Origin: Cercis canadensis | Lineage: Eukaryota; Streptophyta; Magnoliopsida; Fabales; Fabaceae | Length of the DNA stretch: 64,000 bases | Assembly: GCA_003255065.1 (NCBI GenBank) | Contig: QAOA01000967.1 | Location: forward strand, 574,052-638,051 | Direction of reading: 5' to 3' | Shown here: piece after piece, positions 48,640 through 61,049 of the stretch | How positions within the stretch are numbered: the stretch's first letter is position 1 | Layout of the letters: every line of letters begins with the position of its first letter | Made by a program: the position numbers and the translations under genes | The notes under the pieces: generated by a model | Told to the model about the DNA's origin: nothing | Seen by the model: the letters and a program-made list of their open reading frames with translations, nothing else | Database searches by the model: none

Positions 48640-49257
48640 CTGTAGTGGCCTTTTTATCAGCCCACATCCCAAGAGGCCCAGTAAGCCAAAAATCTCATTT
48701 CACCAAGGCTCATAACCAAATTTGCCAACTCATGCATCCGTTTTTACTTAGAACCCCTATAAATATCCCTTCTATTACAGGTAACAGACTTTTGAACACT
48801 TTGATCATTGAGAACTGATAACTCTATGAAAAAGAGTTATTACAGCTCTAATTATGCTTAAGTTAGCTAGTTCTTAAGTTAGTTTTGCATGAATGTGTGC
48901 TATTTATATCTTGTTACTTAGTAGATTTAGTTAGCTATCAATCAGTTGTTTTATTTAATTTTCTAGCATGTTTTAACTCATTCATATTCCCCTTGTATTG
49001 TTTTTATAGGTTAGAGCATTAGGAGATTGAAGTTAGAGACTCAATGTAAAAATTCAAGTGCGTGAACAATACCACGCTTAGCGCCAGGACTCTAGCATTG
49101 CGCACGTCTTCGCTGCCCTACTAGCGCCCAGCACTAGAGGACCAGCGCCAGCACCCTAGATTGCCACGTATTCTCATTAAAGCCAGTGCTTAGCGCTAGG
49201 TTCGCAACGCCTAGCGCTAGCACACACTCTGCTGTGCCGTTTTGCTGACTCCTTTAA
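48640..49257 (+). mobile_element. Left part of an interrupted LTR-like sequence
   Basis: Starts near TGTAGTGGCC and includes a cluster of GCGC-centred motifs (TTAGCGCCAG, CTAGCGCTAG, AGCGCTAGG) at 49075-49225, typical of some plant Ty3-type LTRs. It is broken at 49257 by the PIF/Harbinger element and resumes at 56098. Precise ends and target duplications were not established. Confidence 0.5.
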
Positions 49258-50748
49258 GGAGGCGTTTGGTACAAGGATTTTTTTTTTTAGTTCCTGGAAA
49301 ACATCATTCCTTTGAATTTTGTTCCTGGGAATCCTGTTCCTAGGAATCTTATAATTTGTGTTTGGTTCAAATGCTATTTTCCTGGGAATTTTGGTTCTTT
49401 TTCCAAAAATACCCCTATTGAAAATTTGGATGAATAAATAAATAAATTATTATTATATATCATTTTTATGGTGAAACTCATATATAACAAGTAATATTAA
49501 AAAAAATACATTTTTTTTGCACAAATGGATTAGAGAAGAATTAGGAAAAATCTTCTATTTTTTTTTTTCTAACATGACACTCATTATTTCTTAAAGAAGA
49601 TTTTCAACATTGTGAGTGATCAATTTAATACACCTCACAGTTTTTTCTATACTCACTCAACATTTTTTATTGGCCAAAATTCAATTAAAACCAACTGTGG
49701 TAGAAAATGGTCAGTTACGTGTAGTAATTAAGAGTAAGATTATTTACACTTTCACCAATTGAAATACTTTTGTATAAAATTAATCTCTAATTTTAATATA
49801 TTAAAATTTAAATTTAATTAAAGTTAAAAGATTTACTAGTTCCTGGATGGGGCATGCTGGTGCATGAGATTGATACACGAGGCTGCTACAACCATTGAAA
49901 TTGAATCTGATAGTTTTCAAAATGAAAGGGCCCACATAAATGTTTAAGTTTGAATGTAGTCAAAATCAAGGGGACCATTGAAAGTAAGAAAAGTGCAACA
50001 AAAATGCACAAAACAAGAACATAGATTAGCAAAAAACATTAATAAAGTTCTTTGTCTATCGCTCCCATAGCCACACTCTAAAACTTATTTTCCTCACTTT
50101 TCTGCTTAAATTTGGCTCTAAAGTTCTCTGTCTATCGCCCCCATTAGGAGGATGGTCCATCTCATGACACACAAGTCACACCTTGGGTTTCTGTGAGTTG
50201 TAACTTGTAAGCTACTATGCTACCCACTCCGCTAATCGTTACAAATGAAGGTGAAAAACAGCAGAAGAAAATTAAAAGTAGAAGCATGAACATTCATAAT
50301 TCAGTTTTATCATCTCTGGGACAAATAAAAGACAAACTGCATTACTTCAAAAAAATTCTATACAACTTTATGAGAGCATAAAAACAAATTACATGGGTGG
50401 GGCAAGGGCCCCAACCCAATGATGACATCCATCCCATTCTCAGAAAACCAAAATGTATCCAAAATTCCAGCATATGTACAATTCCAATTCTAAATTGAAC
50501 AAGTTAAAGCTCATGACATATGTACAATTCCAGCATTCTAAAATTTATACCACATATATGGAAGAATATAATATAAAGAAAAAAACTGCAAGACACCAAT
50601 AAATTCAACTTAATACATTCTGAGTCATAGTGTACCAATGTAACATTTTTTGGTATGCCACCAAAAAAATTAAGAGCTACATTCAGTCAAGGTTCATGTA
50701 AATTTTAGCCAATAATATTATCAAATATCAATAACAAACATAATTCAA

Positions 50749-51645
50749 TCAAGGATTTTGAGCCAATAATTTTGCCACCAATCGCCCCTTGGCTACAGGA
50801 TCCACCATTGACATAAAGAAATTAACCAAATTACTATCTTTGCATAATATCATACCAGCTTCTACTCTTTCGTCAGTAGTTAGACCTTCTATCTTTAGTA
50901 ACTTTTCAAAGATTGACATTCTCCTTTTACTACCCTCATCTTCATGCTTAAAACAAGCAGTTAGGTCCTTAATGTTGTCACCACTTTTCTCATGAATTGT
51001 ACCAAACTTATCAATACTCTTGTCTAGTGTCAGTGGTTTGTCTTTGTTCAGTTTCAGCAACAAAATCTAGTGGCTCATCTTCTCCAAGATGGATTTCAAC
51101 ATCATCTTTAGCTTCAATTTCCCTGTCAATTGCTTCCACAGCATCTGCTACATTCTCTGCATGATTTCCAGTGGCATAATCCTTGCCAAAAATTGGTCCC
51201 AATATGTCAAAGTAAGGGGAATGACTTATTGTAAAGCCCTCTAGCATTAGGATGAGACTGCAAAATACAACAATTTTAAAAATTAATTGAAGAATAAATT
51301 ATAGTAAAAAAAAAAAAATATAACATAAGCTAATGTCATATATTACCTTTACCCAATCCTTGAATATTTCTTGCTCAACAGCAATCATCTTGTCTTTGTC
51401 ATTCTAACCAAATCCACTATTGCCCCTAGGCTCCATCATTTCACATATTGCAGTATAGTGCTTCTTCAATTGCTTAATCCTCGACTCAATATGAAGTTTA
51501 ACTCTTAAGGTACAACCAGACAACTTCTCAACCATCATCTTCTTCAATTGCCTAGAAAACTCAGGTCTGAATCCATTGTCTCCTCTCCATGTTGGCCCAA
51601 TTTCAACTAGACACTAAATAAGTATTGTATCTTCTTGTGAGTTTC
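50749..51645 (-). pseudogene. Myb/SANT-like protein of the PIF/Harbinger element
   Basis: Second gene of PIF-type elements; in the family it binds DNA near the TIRs and helps import the transposase. The upstream part (51645 to about 51340) reads like the Myb_DNA-bind_3 trihelix (VKLHIESRIKQLKKHY, then TAICEM), with TAG replacing a Trp codon in GFG*NDKDKM. After an intron (acceptor TTTGCAG near 51270) come SHPNARGLYNKSF and then DILGPIFGKDYATG, separated by a one-base frameshift near 51225. The tail (FKHEDEGSKRRMSIFEKLL, then LAQNP and stop) lies in yet another frame from about 51060. These lesions make it a pseudogene. Confidence 0.8.
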
Positions 51646-51871
51646 ATGTATGGTTATTATGTTTTCCTGTGGATTGGCTATTGGCTGCCATCTAGTGAAG
51701 GCAAAAAGAAATCAAAGTAAATAACATAAAAGACATAAAGACATCATCATGAATATAGTTTACAAATTATATTTTATAATAAAAGAACTATCCATAATTG
51801 TCAATTATTACACAACCATGAAAATAAAAGATGCAAACATAATAAAAGAGTCATCTAAATTATGAATTTTA

Positions 51872-53130
51872 TTAAACTTGTCCCGTCCATATGTTGAACA
51901 TCTGCTGAGCAAGCTCATTTCTCCAAAGTGTCCAAGCATCAGATGTCTCTACATGAGTTATCTTATCAGCTTGCAAAAATTCTTCATTTTCTTCCACATC
52001 CAATATCGTATCTTCTAAAGGGTCTACTGTCATCTCTTTTCTTATGTGATTATGAAGCAAGCAACATGCAGTTATTATCCTGCATTGTGTTTTAACAGGA
52101 TAGAATGACTTGGCTCTTATAATTCTCCAACGTCCCTTCAACAAGCCAAAACACATTTCTATGACATTTCTAGCCGAAGAGTGTTTCATGTTAAAAAATT
52201 CTTGTGGTGTTGTAGGTTGTGTTCCTTGCCTCCATTTATTAAGATGATATCTTTGACCTCTATAAGGTGCAAGGAATCCATCCCCATTCATATAGCCAGC
52301 ATCACACAAGTAATAATAGCCTAAAAAAGAAAAATCAGCATTTATAAATCATATAAAGAACTACGAACTTAATTTAACCACAACTAAATTAGAACTCCAA
52401 AATAAATTAAAATACCTTTGGGAACCCTTAATCCATTCCTACGATATATAGCATTTCTGAGGACCTTAGAATTTGCAGCTGATCCTTCCCATCCATCTAA
52501 TACATAGATAAATTGTAAATCTTGAGAACAAACCCCTAAGACATTTGTTGCTATTTCACATTTCCTGGTTCAATATCTAGGCTTATCAGCTTCTAAGACA
52601 TTTACCTTGATGTATGTCCCATCTAAAGCTCCTAAACAATTCTATTGAAAAAAAAAGTTATGTGTTATTAACCATTATTTCTTGATTAATAAAATAGCAT
52701 TACTTAAACTTTAAAAACATCTATCATTACCTTGAACTATTTCCATCGCTCATCAGTTGAATTTTTAAGGACTGGCTCAGGTTGTTTGAGTAACTCTCTA
52801 TGACATTGCAACAAAGCATGCAAGACCTTGTTGAACTGTCTACTAATCGTTTCACCAGACCTTATGAATTGTCTCTTAATTACTTTATTTTTAACATCGT
52901 GAGCCAAAATGTGTAGAAAAATTGCAACCATATCTTCTACACACATGTGCCTAGTTGGTTTAAGGTTCTTAATAATTTTCAATAACTCACACAATTTATA
53001 AAAGCACCTCCTATCCATCCTTGTATTTTCGATACAAGCTATATCACTGATATAAACTATCCTATGAAAATTGACATCTCTAATTATAGCCCTACTGTGA
53101 CAATCTCATGTTATCCTTTTCTTATTTCTC
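51872..53130 (-). pseudogene. PIF/Harbinger DDE transposase
   Basis: DDE_4-superfamily nuclease related to HARBI1. Exons: about 53130-52731 (helical N-terminal domain, e.g. MDRRCFYKLCELL, KPTRHMCVEDMVAIFLH, IRSGETISRQFNKVL, TDERWK), 52641-52416 (NCLGALDGTYIKVNV with the first catalytic Asp, then [15 protein letters not shown]) and 52320-51872 (CDAGYMNGDGFLAPYRGQRY, RNVIEMCFGLLKGRW, CCLLHNHIRKE). Splice sites are canonical. Lesions: TAG replaces Trp in WK*FK (52740), TGA replaces Arg in RY*TRK, and the second catalytic Asp, in the family's SAADS motif, is Asn here. The protein would be inactive. Confidence 0.88.
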
Positions 53131-56097
53131 CTCCTTAATAAAACAACCAATATTAAAAAACAAAGATTCATTAAGAACAGAGATAATTGATTCATCATCT
53201 GCAAGTGTGTAATAAGCAAAATGATGAGTCTCTGCTTCCTTGTATGGCGTAACCTTGTCATAATCTAACATAAAATGAAATGAAATAGCATACATGTCAT
53301 TAATAATGCAACCACAAACCACAACCAGAAACAAGAAAAAAAAATGCAAATACATGTGATAGAAACAAGCAACCAACTACTTGAAGAGCAAAGAATGTCG
53401 CAAGACAACAAAGATGTTATATGGTAAAAAAAGAAACCAACTAAGGCCGAATATTTAAACTAAAAAACTGAAAAAACAGGGAAAAAATGGTAGGTACTAC
53501 CAATTTCCAATCATGAATTTGAAATATGACATCTTTTAGTAAATAAATATTAGTCTTTCTTTTCTCTCTTATATATCAGTTTTACCAACCAAAGGATGCT
53601 AGATCCTCATGCTTCCTATTCTTCCATTTCTAATAGAATGACCTAGTAGCAGTTGAACGCATTGTAGCATATTGCAGAATTTTAAAGCACTTAGGTACAT
53701 ACCACCTTCAGATATCAATTTCTATTTATAAGAGTGTAAGATAATTATAATTAAATTTAAAACTTGTGAAGTTTTATAATTATCCCTAGAGTGTAAATCC
53801 CTATTGCCACAAGCAAGCAGACATCCACCTCAACAACATTAAAGAGAATGAATCTTCCAACTATGTTTTTGACAATTTTGGTTCCCCACATATAAGATGT
53901 TCAACCAAATTAAGTTCACTTTAATGTTAGATTATGCAAGATGAATTTAAGAATCAAGTCCTCTGTCACTTATTTTTCTATTCAACATATTTCACGCCAG
54001 CTAAATGAAACAGAACAGATATACAATATATGGGGATTTACTAGAATAAATCAAACAGTTGCAGAATTGCACAGTATAAGGAACTGTGCAACCAGAAACC
54101 AGAATTAAAAAATGCAACATGGTTCTTGAGTTCAATGACTTTCCAATTGATGGTAAGGGAATCTACCACTTTAATGTTAAAAGTTTTTAGAAGACCCTAT
54201 TTTTGCTGTCTCATTTTGTCCTCATTCTCCTTCTAAGCTTATGATTTAAGAAGCAAACTCCTATAGGTTGAAGCAGAGTGACATGGGAAAGTATGACAAA
54301 AAGATTTCCATAGACTGAAATTCGCAAGTTGTTTTTTTTTTAAAAAATAAAAATAAAAATTTGACAAACAACTGTGGACTTTAGGTACATCCACATTTGA
54401 CAATAATGTGCCAGCAAGTTAATGCTCCAGGCATATGCTCAGAAGATCCTTCCTCCAACTCCCAACCAAAAGAAAATGAAAAAAGGAAAGAAACAATACC
54501 TTCACTTCATATGCTCTAGACAAGAATGTCATACTATGAAGAAGGCATCCAAAAAGAAACTATAAAGATGCATAAATATAAAGAAATAGAAACTAAAATG
54601 ATCTTTTATGAAATGAATCTGTAACTTTACAATTGATGGACTCTTGTTCTTCACACTTAAATGGACATCATGGAGTAAAGAAACTCATGGAATATATAAG
54701 TACCTTCTTGCAGAATTATATTAAGCCAAGACTTCAACAAGCACAAATGATTTGCACAAAAAGTCATTACTCATATTTAGCATCTATATTTATAACAAAG
54801 AGAATATATAGATGTTTACCCAAAGAAAATGATAAAAAGAAGAGGACAGGAAGCAAAACAACCACTAGCATGATGTAGCTTAAAATTGACTCAAAACCAT
54901 GGTGGAAATTCGATTGCATCTGTATGGATAAGAAGTAATCAAGATTCTTCTTGGCTCCAATCATTTAATCAAATATCCAAAAAAGCAAGTTCCTTATTGT
55001 TTGTTTAACTAGCACAAAAAAACAAGTAATAAATACCGTTATACATTCATTAATAAGACATATCCAAAGAAGTGGGCATCCACTAACATGATCATGCTTC
55101 AAAATGGAACCTATTGTGGTCCATTCAAGCATGACTATAGCTAGGTCCTATAACAGCTCATAAATGTAAATTCTTCATTAGACTGGCTTCTTATTATTGA
55201 GGGCATTGTTGAAAGATATCTGCAAGAGATAAATCATTACTAAAGAAAGGGAGAAAAAACCAACATATTATTTTTCTAATGGAATGGAATAAGTGAAGCA
55301 CAAAGGCTATTTGGCCCAATGATACCGTGTCTGTCCTCATAAGAGATCATTTTATGGTATCTAAATATGTTGGCACTCAAGCTATGAGCCTCTTTCCATT
55401 TTTATTTTCAAGTTTTATAGTAGATGGAGAGAAAATGAGAAGACTCATTTCAACAATCCAAATTTCAGTCTCACCCGATCGAAGCTACAAAATTAATTTT
55501 GTCCCAACCAAAAAGATAATAAAAAATAAGGAAAAACAGTGAGCATCCCTTTCTATTCTTTGCTAAAGGCCGACAAAATAAACTGAGCACGAATCAAACA
55601 ATAGATCAAAAGATCAAAATAATAGGAAGGAAGAACAAAATTCAAATTTTATTTCACAGAGCATGAATCAGAAACACGAAGCCAAAGGGGAAGCCAAAGA
55701 GAGTCTGGCCATAAAGCATTAATGTACCTGGAATGGTTGAACATGGAAGTGAGAGACGGTGAGGAATGGAGGCGGTAGTCGCTGAAGAGGTCTTCTTCTC
55801 TTGCGTAGCTACATTGTGGAGTCGGGAGAGGCAAATAGGACGAGGGTTTTTGGGGACAAGCACAGGGGCAAAAGAGTCTTTTTACATTTAAAAAAAACTT
55901 TCCCATGTGATGGGAATCTGAGAATACCACCCCCCATGGGATTTATTTGGTGGGAAAGTTGCACAAAAAGTGTACCCAAGAATCCTATTTGCCTAGGAGA
56001 ATTTTTTTAGAGGCTTGTACCAAACATGGGAGTCTTGGTTTTCCAAGTTCTAATTCCCAAGAAACTAAAAATGATCCCCGTACCAAACGCCCCCTAA

Positions 56098-57010
56098 ATT
56101 CTAACCTACTGTTTTGAGAGGGGGATGGAGAGATAAAGGGAGATAGAGAGGAGGCGCCGTCAAGGAGCAAGAGGAGAGAGCTGGAGCACGATCAGTGACA
56201 ATTAAGACTTAGATTTCTCCTAGTTTTTACTCTCCTTTCTCATTATGAACTCTATTTCTCTGTTATTTCTTTCTTTTTTTTTTGGTTTAAATATGTGTAG
56301 CTAAACCCTCTTAGTTAGGGGATTAATGTAACTCGGATTTTGATGAAGCTTTGTTGTTGAATAATGTTATTTTGATACAAATCTATTTGTTGGAGTAGAT
56401 TTTACTGTTCTTAATGATTTTGAATGTTTGGCCACCATTTGAATGATTTATTGGCTCATGTTGATGCTAGGGATAGTAAGATATGTGTATGCTCTTGTAA
56501 TTTCTACCATAAATCAAGTTAATCTAGGAATAGATAACTTAATTTATATGGTCTTGAATTAATTTTCTAGAGCTTAATCACTTAGATAAGTTAATTGTAC
56601 CAAGGAATTGGGCAATTAGTTGGGATAAGGAGGATTGTTTCTCTAAGGGATTGAGTTCAATCAAATTAGGAAAATTGGCTAACAACAAAGGATTGGTATT
56701 TAGAATAACTTATTCTTCAGTGATTCAAAGGTTATTTTGTCTATGAAGTAACCAGAGTCAAATTTGAGTAAAATCAACCTCTAACATTCTTTTATTCATT
56801 GTTAATTTCTTAGTTTGATTGTAATTAAATTGTTCTTGATTTATTTTATAGTTTTAGTTAATCAACCATTCTTAAACCTTTAATCTTTCCAAATAGAACC
56901 ATTATTGGTGAAATTGGTAATTGTTAGCCTTAATTCCTAAGGACAATACTCAACTTATCATTATATTACTTGTGTGACCCAATATACCTGCTAGTATAAA
57001 AATTCACATC
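56098..57010 (+). mobile_element. Right part of the interrupted LTR-like sequence
   Basis: Continues the sequence broken at 49257. It ends near AAATTCACATCA (about 57010), after a stretch (AGGACAATACTCAACTTATC) typical of the downstream part of plant Ty3-type LTRs. Whether it is a solo LTR or the 5' LTR of the adjoining gypsy element is unclear, because another possible LTR end (CTCGTCA) lies next to the primer-binding-like site at 57175. Confidence 0.5.
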
Positions 57011-57737
57011 AATAACCCTTTTTTGCTCAGTCCGACCTAACTTAATCTTCAGAGCCCAAAAATAAGAGTCTAGCATTTCTTTTCCATTTGTGTAGGTCAA
57101 CTCGATTTCACCCAACCTAAGAGATCTCCCTGATCTCTGTGATGTGACCTAACCTCAAACTCAAGTCTCGTCATTTGGCGCCATTTGTGAGAAAATTGAT
57201 TGTTCTCAGCACCTTCAAATCTCTTTGGCTGATCCTAAGTTTAGCATCATGGGCATAGACGATCTGTCTGCCCCGGCCATTCCACCTCCGGTCTATGAGA
57301 GCCTCCCCACCCCAACCAGAAAGCCACTTGTCCAACCATCCAACCTAAGGGCGATACCCCCATTAAACCGACCTATGTTCAATCTCGAAACTGTCAAAGC
57401 AGTCCCTCCTAAAAAAAACCCATCTATAGCAATTGGGCAATACTTTAAATTACCTTTTACAGGAAATTCAATAGCTTAAGCGAGAAAAAGTAGTGGACAA
57501 GGCAAAGATAGATAAGTTTAAAAGGCGGGAAAGCTATGCGAGGTCACATCCTCAGGCGACTCACCGTTCTACCAATTATCTGCTCAGGTCGCCTATAGCG
57601 AGTCGTGATTCATGAGAGACCCACCAGAAAATCTCTTAAGTGGTTCTAAAGTCTCATTTTACACACATAGGGAAAACCCATCTCAAATTTTAAGCTCTCC
57701 TAAGTTTTTTCCATCTAGATAGGAAAGGCCAAAGAGA

Positions 57738-58610
57738 ATGGGAAAACACCCTTTTATACAGCTCATCCTCTATTACCCCATTTCAGCCAACTTTAGGTTA
57801 CCCCAGCTCAAACCTTTTGATGGATCGTCCTACCCTAGGGAGCACTTGGAAAACTATAATTCCATCATGCTCCTAAGTGGCACTAACAACGAGCTCATGT
57901 GTCGTGTCTTCCCTGCCACCCTGTGTAAAGTAGCCCTTCAGTGGTTTTCAAGCTTCTCCTTAAACAACATTTCCAACTTTGATCAACTATCTAAGCTTCT
58001 TCAAGCCCGTTTTTCCATAAGCATGACTCATAAAAAATCCTTTGTCATTCTAATCACCCTCAAGCAAGAAGAGATTGAACCTCTGAAAGACTACATGAAT
58101 CAGTACACCAGATTTTTCTTACAAGTCCGGGACCTAATGGACTCAGTGGCGATCCATGCTATCTAAGCAGGTCTTTGACTTGGACGTTTGGATGAAAACT
58201 TAACCTTTGACCCACCAAGCAACATACCCGAGCTCCTTACCATGACCACAAAGCATATCAACCTAGAAGAGGTGCTGGGACAAACAGAGAAAAACAAAAC
58301 CAATGATAGAAAACCACAATAAAATCAAAGGGGAGGAAGAGGGGAAAAATCTCCCATCCGACCTAGGTACAAAACTTACACTCCCTTGAATTAATCTAGA
58401 GCTCGAGTGCTGAAAGAGATTTACCAAACAAAGCTCGCCCAGCTCTAGCAGCCAAAAGGAGATGTAGGCTCGGATAAGGAAAGGTACTGCGCTTTCCACC
58501 GAGGGAAAGGTCACGATACAGACGATTGTCGACACCTTCACAATCTTATTAAAGACCTACTTAGGAGAGACTATTTACAGAGATTCCAGGCTGAAATTAC
58601 CTCCTAGGTC
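57738..58610 (+). pseudogene. Ty3/gypsy gag remnant
   Basis: The longest intact frame (57738-58166) matches the retrotransposon gag capsid domain: FDGSSYPREHLENYNS near the start, then ATLCKVALQWFSSFS and ISMTHKKSF. After 58166 the frame is broken by TAA/TAG codons, but a zinc-knuckle-like segment with the spacing C-x2-H-x4-H-x4-C (CAFHRGKGHDTDDC) is recognisable near 58490-58535. An additional open segment at 57225-57479 is proline-rich and may be the N-terminus of gag. Confidence 0.82.
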
Positions 58611-58949
58611 CAGAGACAAAATAGAGGTAATCAACCCCAACACATATCTCCCCAGAGATATCTAAACCATCAAGACCAAAACTGTTGTCAAAGTTGATCA
58701 CTAATTCGATGCTAGCCACACCAAAAGGAGGGCCCGAGGCGTAACGCCATGGGAACCATACATAGAATAGCGATTTTGCAGGATAAGGAGCATCTAGGTC
58801 TTCTAAAAAAAAGGCATGAACGAGTTGCGGAGAGACACAAGAAAGAAATCCTTCATACTACTGTACTAGTTCACAAAAGCCAGTGTGCCACAGTCATATC
58901 TTTCTTGGACAGCGACTACGAAACCATTGACCAAAAGCATGATGACCTT

Positions 58950-61020
58950 ATGGTCATATCTTGTTTTGTAGCAAATTAGGAGGTTTGTAAGATTCTGATC
59001 AACCAGGGAAGCTCGGTAGATGTCATTTTCTATCATGCTTTCGAGCAACTAGGCATTCTAACATCTAACCTCGAACATTACCCTGAGACTCTAGTCAGTT
59101 TCTTAGGAGCTCATGTCGAAGTATAAAAAAACCATTACTCTTTGAACCACCATTGGATAGTACTCTAACTTGGCCAGCGTTGAGGTCAAGTTCTTGGTCG
59201 TTGAATGCTCATCAACATACAATGCAATTCTTGGCCGACATTCTCTTAATCAAATTGATGCAATCATTTCCACGAAGCACCTCTTGCTCAAATTCACAAC
59301 AATGTCAAGGATAGTGGGACAGGCCAGAGGGGACTAACTTTTGGGAAGAACATGTTACAACATAAGCTTGGCGATCGACTACTCCAAACCTTTGAAGCAC
59401 AACAACTTAAGCTAAACCATCATGAGTAACCGAATCCTCATTCAGGAGCTTGACAATAGAGAGCAAAAGGTTGAAAACTGACATGAGCCAAAAGGAGAAC
59501 TCATAGCATTTCAAGTCGGCAAAAATGGAGATCAAACAATCCAAGTAGGGTCAAGCATCCCACCGGAGAATCTCAAAAAGCTTATCGACCTCCTGGCAGC
59601 CAATGCTAACCTATTTGCATGGACAACCACAGATATACCAGGTATTGACACAAATTTTATTTGCCATAAACTTACTGTGAACATAAGTGCTAAGCCAATT
59701 TCCTAGAAGAAAAAAATTGTTGGCCCAGAGAAGTAAAAAGCAATCTAAGAGGAGGTGCAGAAGCTACTCAATGCTGGCTTTATAATAGAATTGCCATATG
59801 TGACTTGGTTATCTAACATAGTCATGGTGAATAAAGCAAATGGCAAGTGACGAATGTGCATGGATTCCTTTGACCTTAATAAAGTTTTCCCCAAATATAC
59901 ATATCCCTTCCTAAGCATTGACAAACTCATGGATGAAGCATCTATGTATAAGCTTTTAAGCTTTATGGATGCATACTTGGAGTATAATCATATCAGAATG
60001 CACCCAGATGATGAGGAGAAAACAACTTTCATTACCAAAAAAGTAATTTATTGCTACAAAGTGATGCTATTCGGCCTGAAGAATGCTGGTGCGACATACC
60101 AACAATTGGTAGACAAGGTCCTGCAAAATTAGGTCGGCTGAAACTTTGAAGTATATGTCGATGACATGCTAGTCAAATCGCACTCCAATCTGGAGCATTT
60201 CGCGGACTTAGAAGAAACATTCACCGACCTCTGAAAACATAGCATGAGGTTAAACCCCTCCAAGTGTGCATTTAGGGTAGAGGCCAGAAAGTTCCTCGGT
60301 TTCATGTTAATCCACTGTGGCATTGAGGCCAACCTGGACAAATGTCAGACCATCATCAATATGGAACCACCGAGAACCATAAGAGAGGTTCAGAGATTAG
60401 CAAGGAGGATTGTAGCCCTTTCTAGATTCATGTCTATGTTGGCAAACAAAGCTCTTCCCTTTTTCAAAACCCTTAAAAAATCAAAGATTTCCAATGGACT
60501 ACCGAATACCAACAAGCTTTTGATCAGTTAAAACAATATTCGACCTTACTGCTCATTCTCTTTAAGCTCAAGCAGGGTGAAACTTTATTCATATACCTAG
60601 CCAGCAGTGACCAGGTTGTCAGCTTGGCCCTACTTCGGGAAGAGAATAAACTCTAGTTCCCCATATACTACACTAGTCACACCTTCAAGCCTCGGAACTT
60701 AAATACCACAAAATAGAAAAGCTAGCCTACACCCTTCTCCTTTCAGCCCGCCGTTTGAGATCGTACTTTCAAAACTATCTAATAACTGTACAAACCGACC
60801 AACTCATACAGCAAGTCATCCAAAAGCCCGACCTTGCAAGGTGAATGCTTGGATATTCTATAGAACTTTTCGAGCATATCCTTTTGTACGAGCCAATAGA
60901 AGCAATTAAAGCCTAAGTTCTTGCAGATTTCTTGGTCGAGCTCACCCAATTTGAAGAACCTCGATCAGAAGAACCCCTCAAATGGACTCTATTTATGGAC
61001 GGATCCTCCAATCTCAAAGG
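58950..61020 (+). pseudogene. Ty3/gypsy pol remnant: protease, RT, RNase H
   Basis: The protease region near 58985-59060 reads ILINQGSSVDVIFYHAF; the catalytic Asp of the D-x-GSS motif is Asn here. RT spans about 59640-60500 with FDLNKVFPKYTYPF, MDAYLEYNHIRMHP, the core FEVYVDDMLVKS (YVDD) near 60150, and LNPSKCAFRVEARKFLGFM. RNase H follows from about 60530 (LFKLKQGETLFIYLASSDQ, then LLSARRLRSYF). At least eight in-frame stops and several frame changes occur, so no product is expected. Confidence 0.85.
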
Positions 61021-61049
61021 AAGATGGACAAAGGAACATTACGCTTGAA

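Larger units (their letters stand above)
49258..56094 (-). mobile_element. PIF/Harbinger transposon with both genes, degenerate
   Basis: The left end GGAGGCGTTTGGTAC and the reverse complement of the right end GGGGGCGTTTGGTAC match the PIF/Harbinger terminus, flanked by TAA on both sides (49255-49257 and 56095-56097), the usual 3-bp target duplication. At 6837 bp it carries the two genes of autonomous members, both on the minus strand: a DDE transposase (53130-51872) and a Myb/SANT-like protein (51645-50749). Both contain stops or frameshifts, so it is probably no longer autonomous. The inferred 5' leader lies near 55650-55870. The long stretch 53130-55650 holds no recognised coding. The flanking sequence reads continuously across the insertion (CTCCTT then TAAATTCTAACC), so it inserted into an LTR. 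Confidence 0.92.
57011..61030 (+). mobile_element. Decayed Ty3/gypsy retrotransposon, truncated 3'
   Basis: A primer-binding-like stretch TTTGGCGCCATTTGTGAGAA follows CTCGTCA at about 57175, typical of plant Ty3/gypsy leaders. It is followed by gag and pol in the order gag, zinc knuckle, protease, reverse transcriptase, RNase H, broken by many stops and frameshifts. The element ends at about 61030, inside or just after a second RNase-H-like segment (FMDGSSNLKG). No integrase and no 3' LTR are present. Protease-RT-RNase H order identifies the lineage, and the extra RNase-H-like domain suggests the Tat/Ogre branch. Confidence 0.85.
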
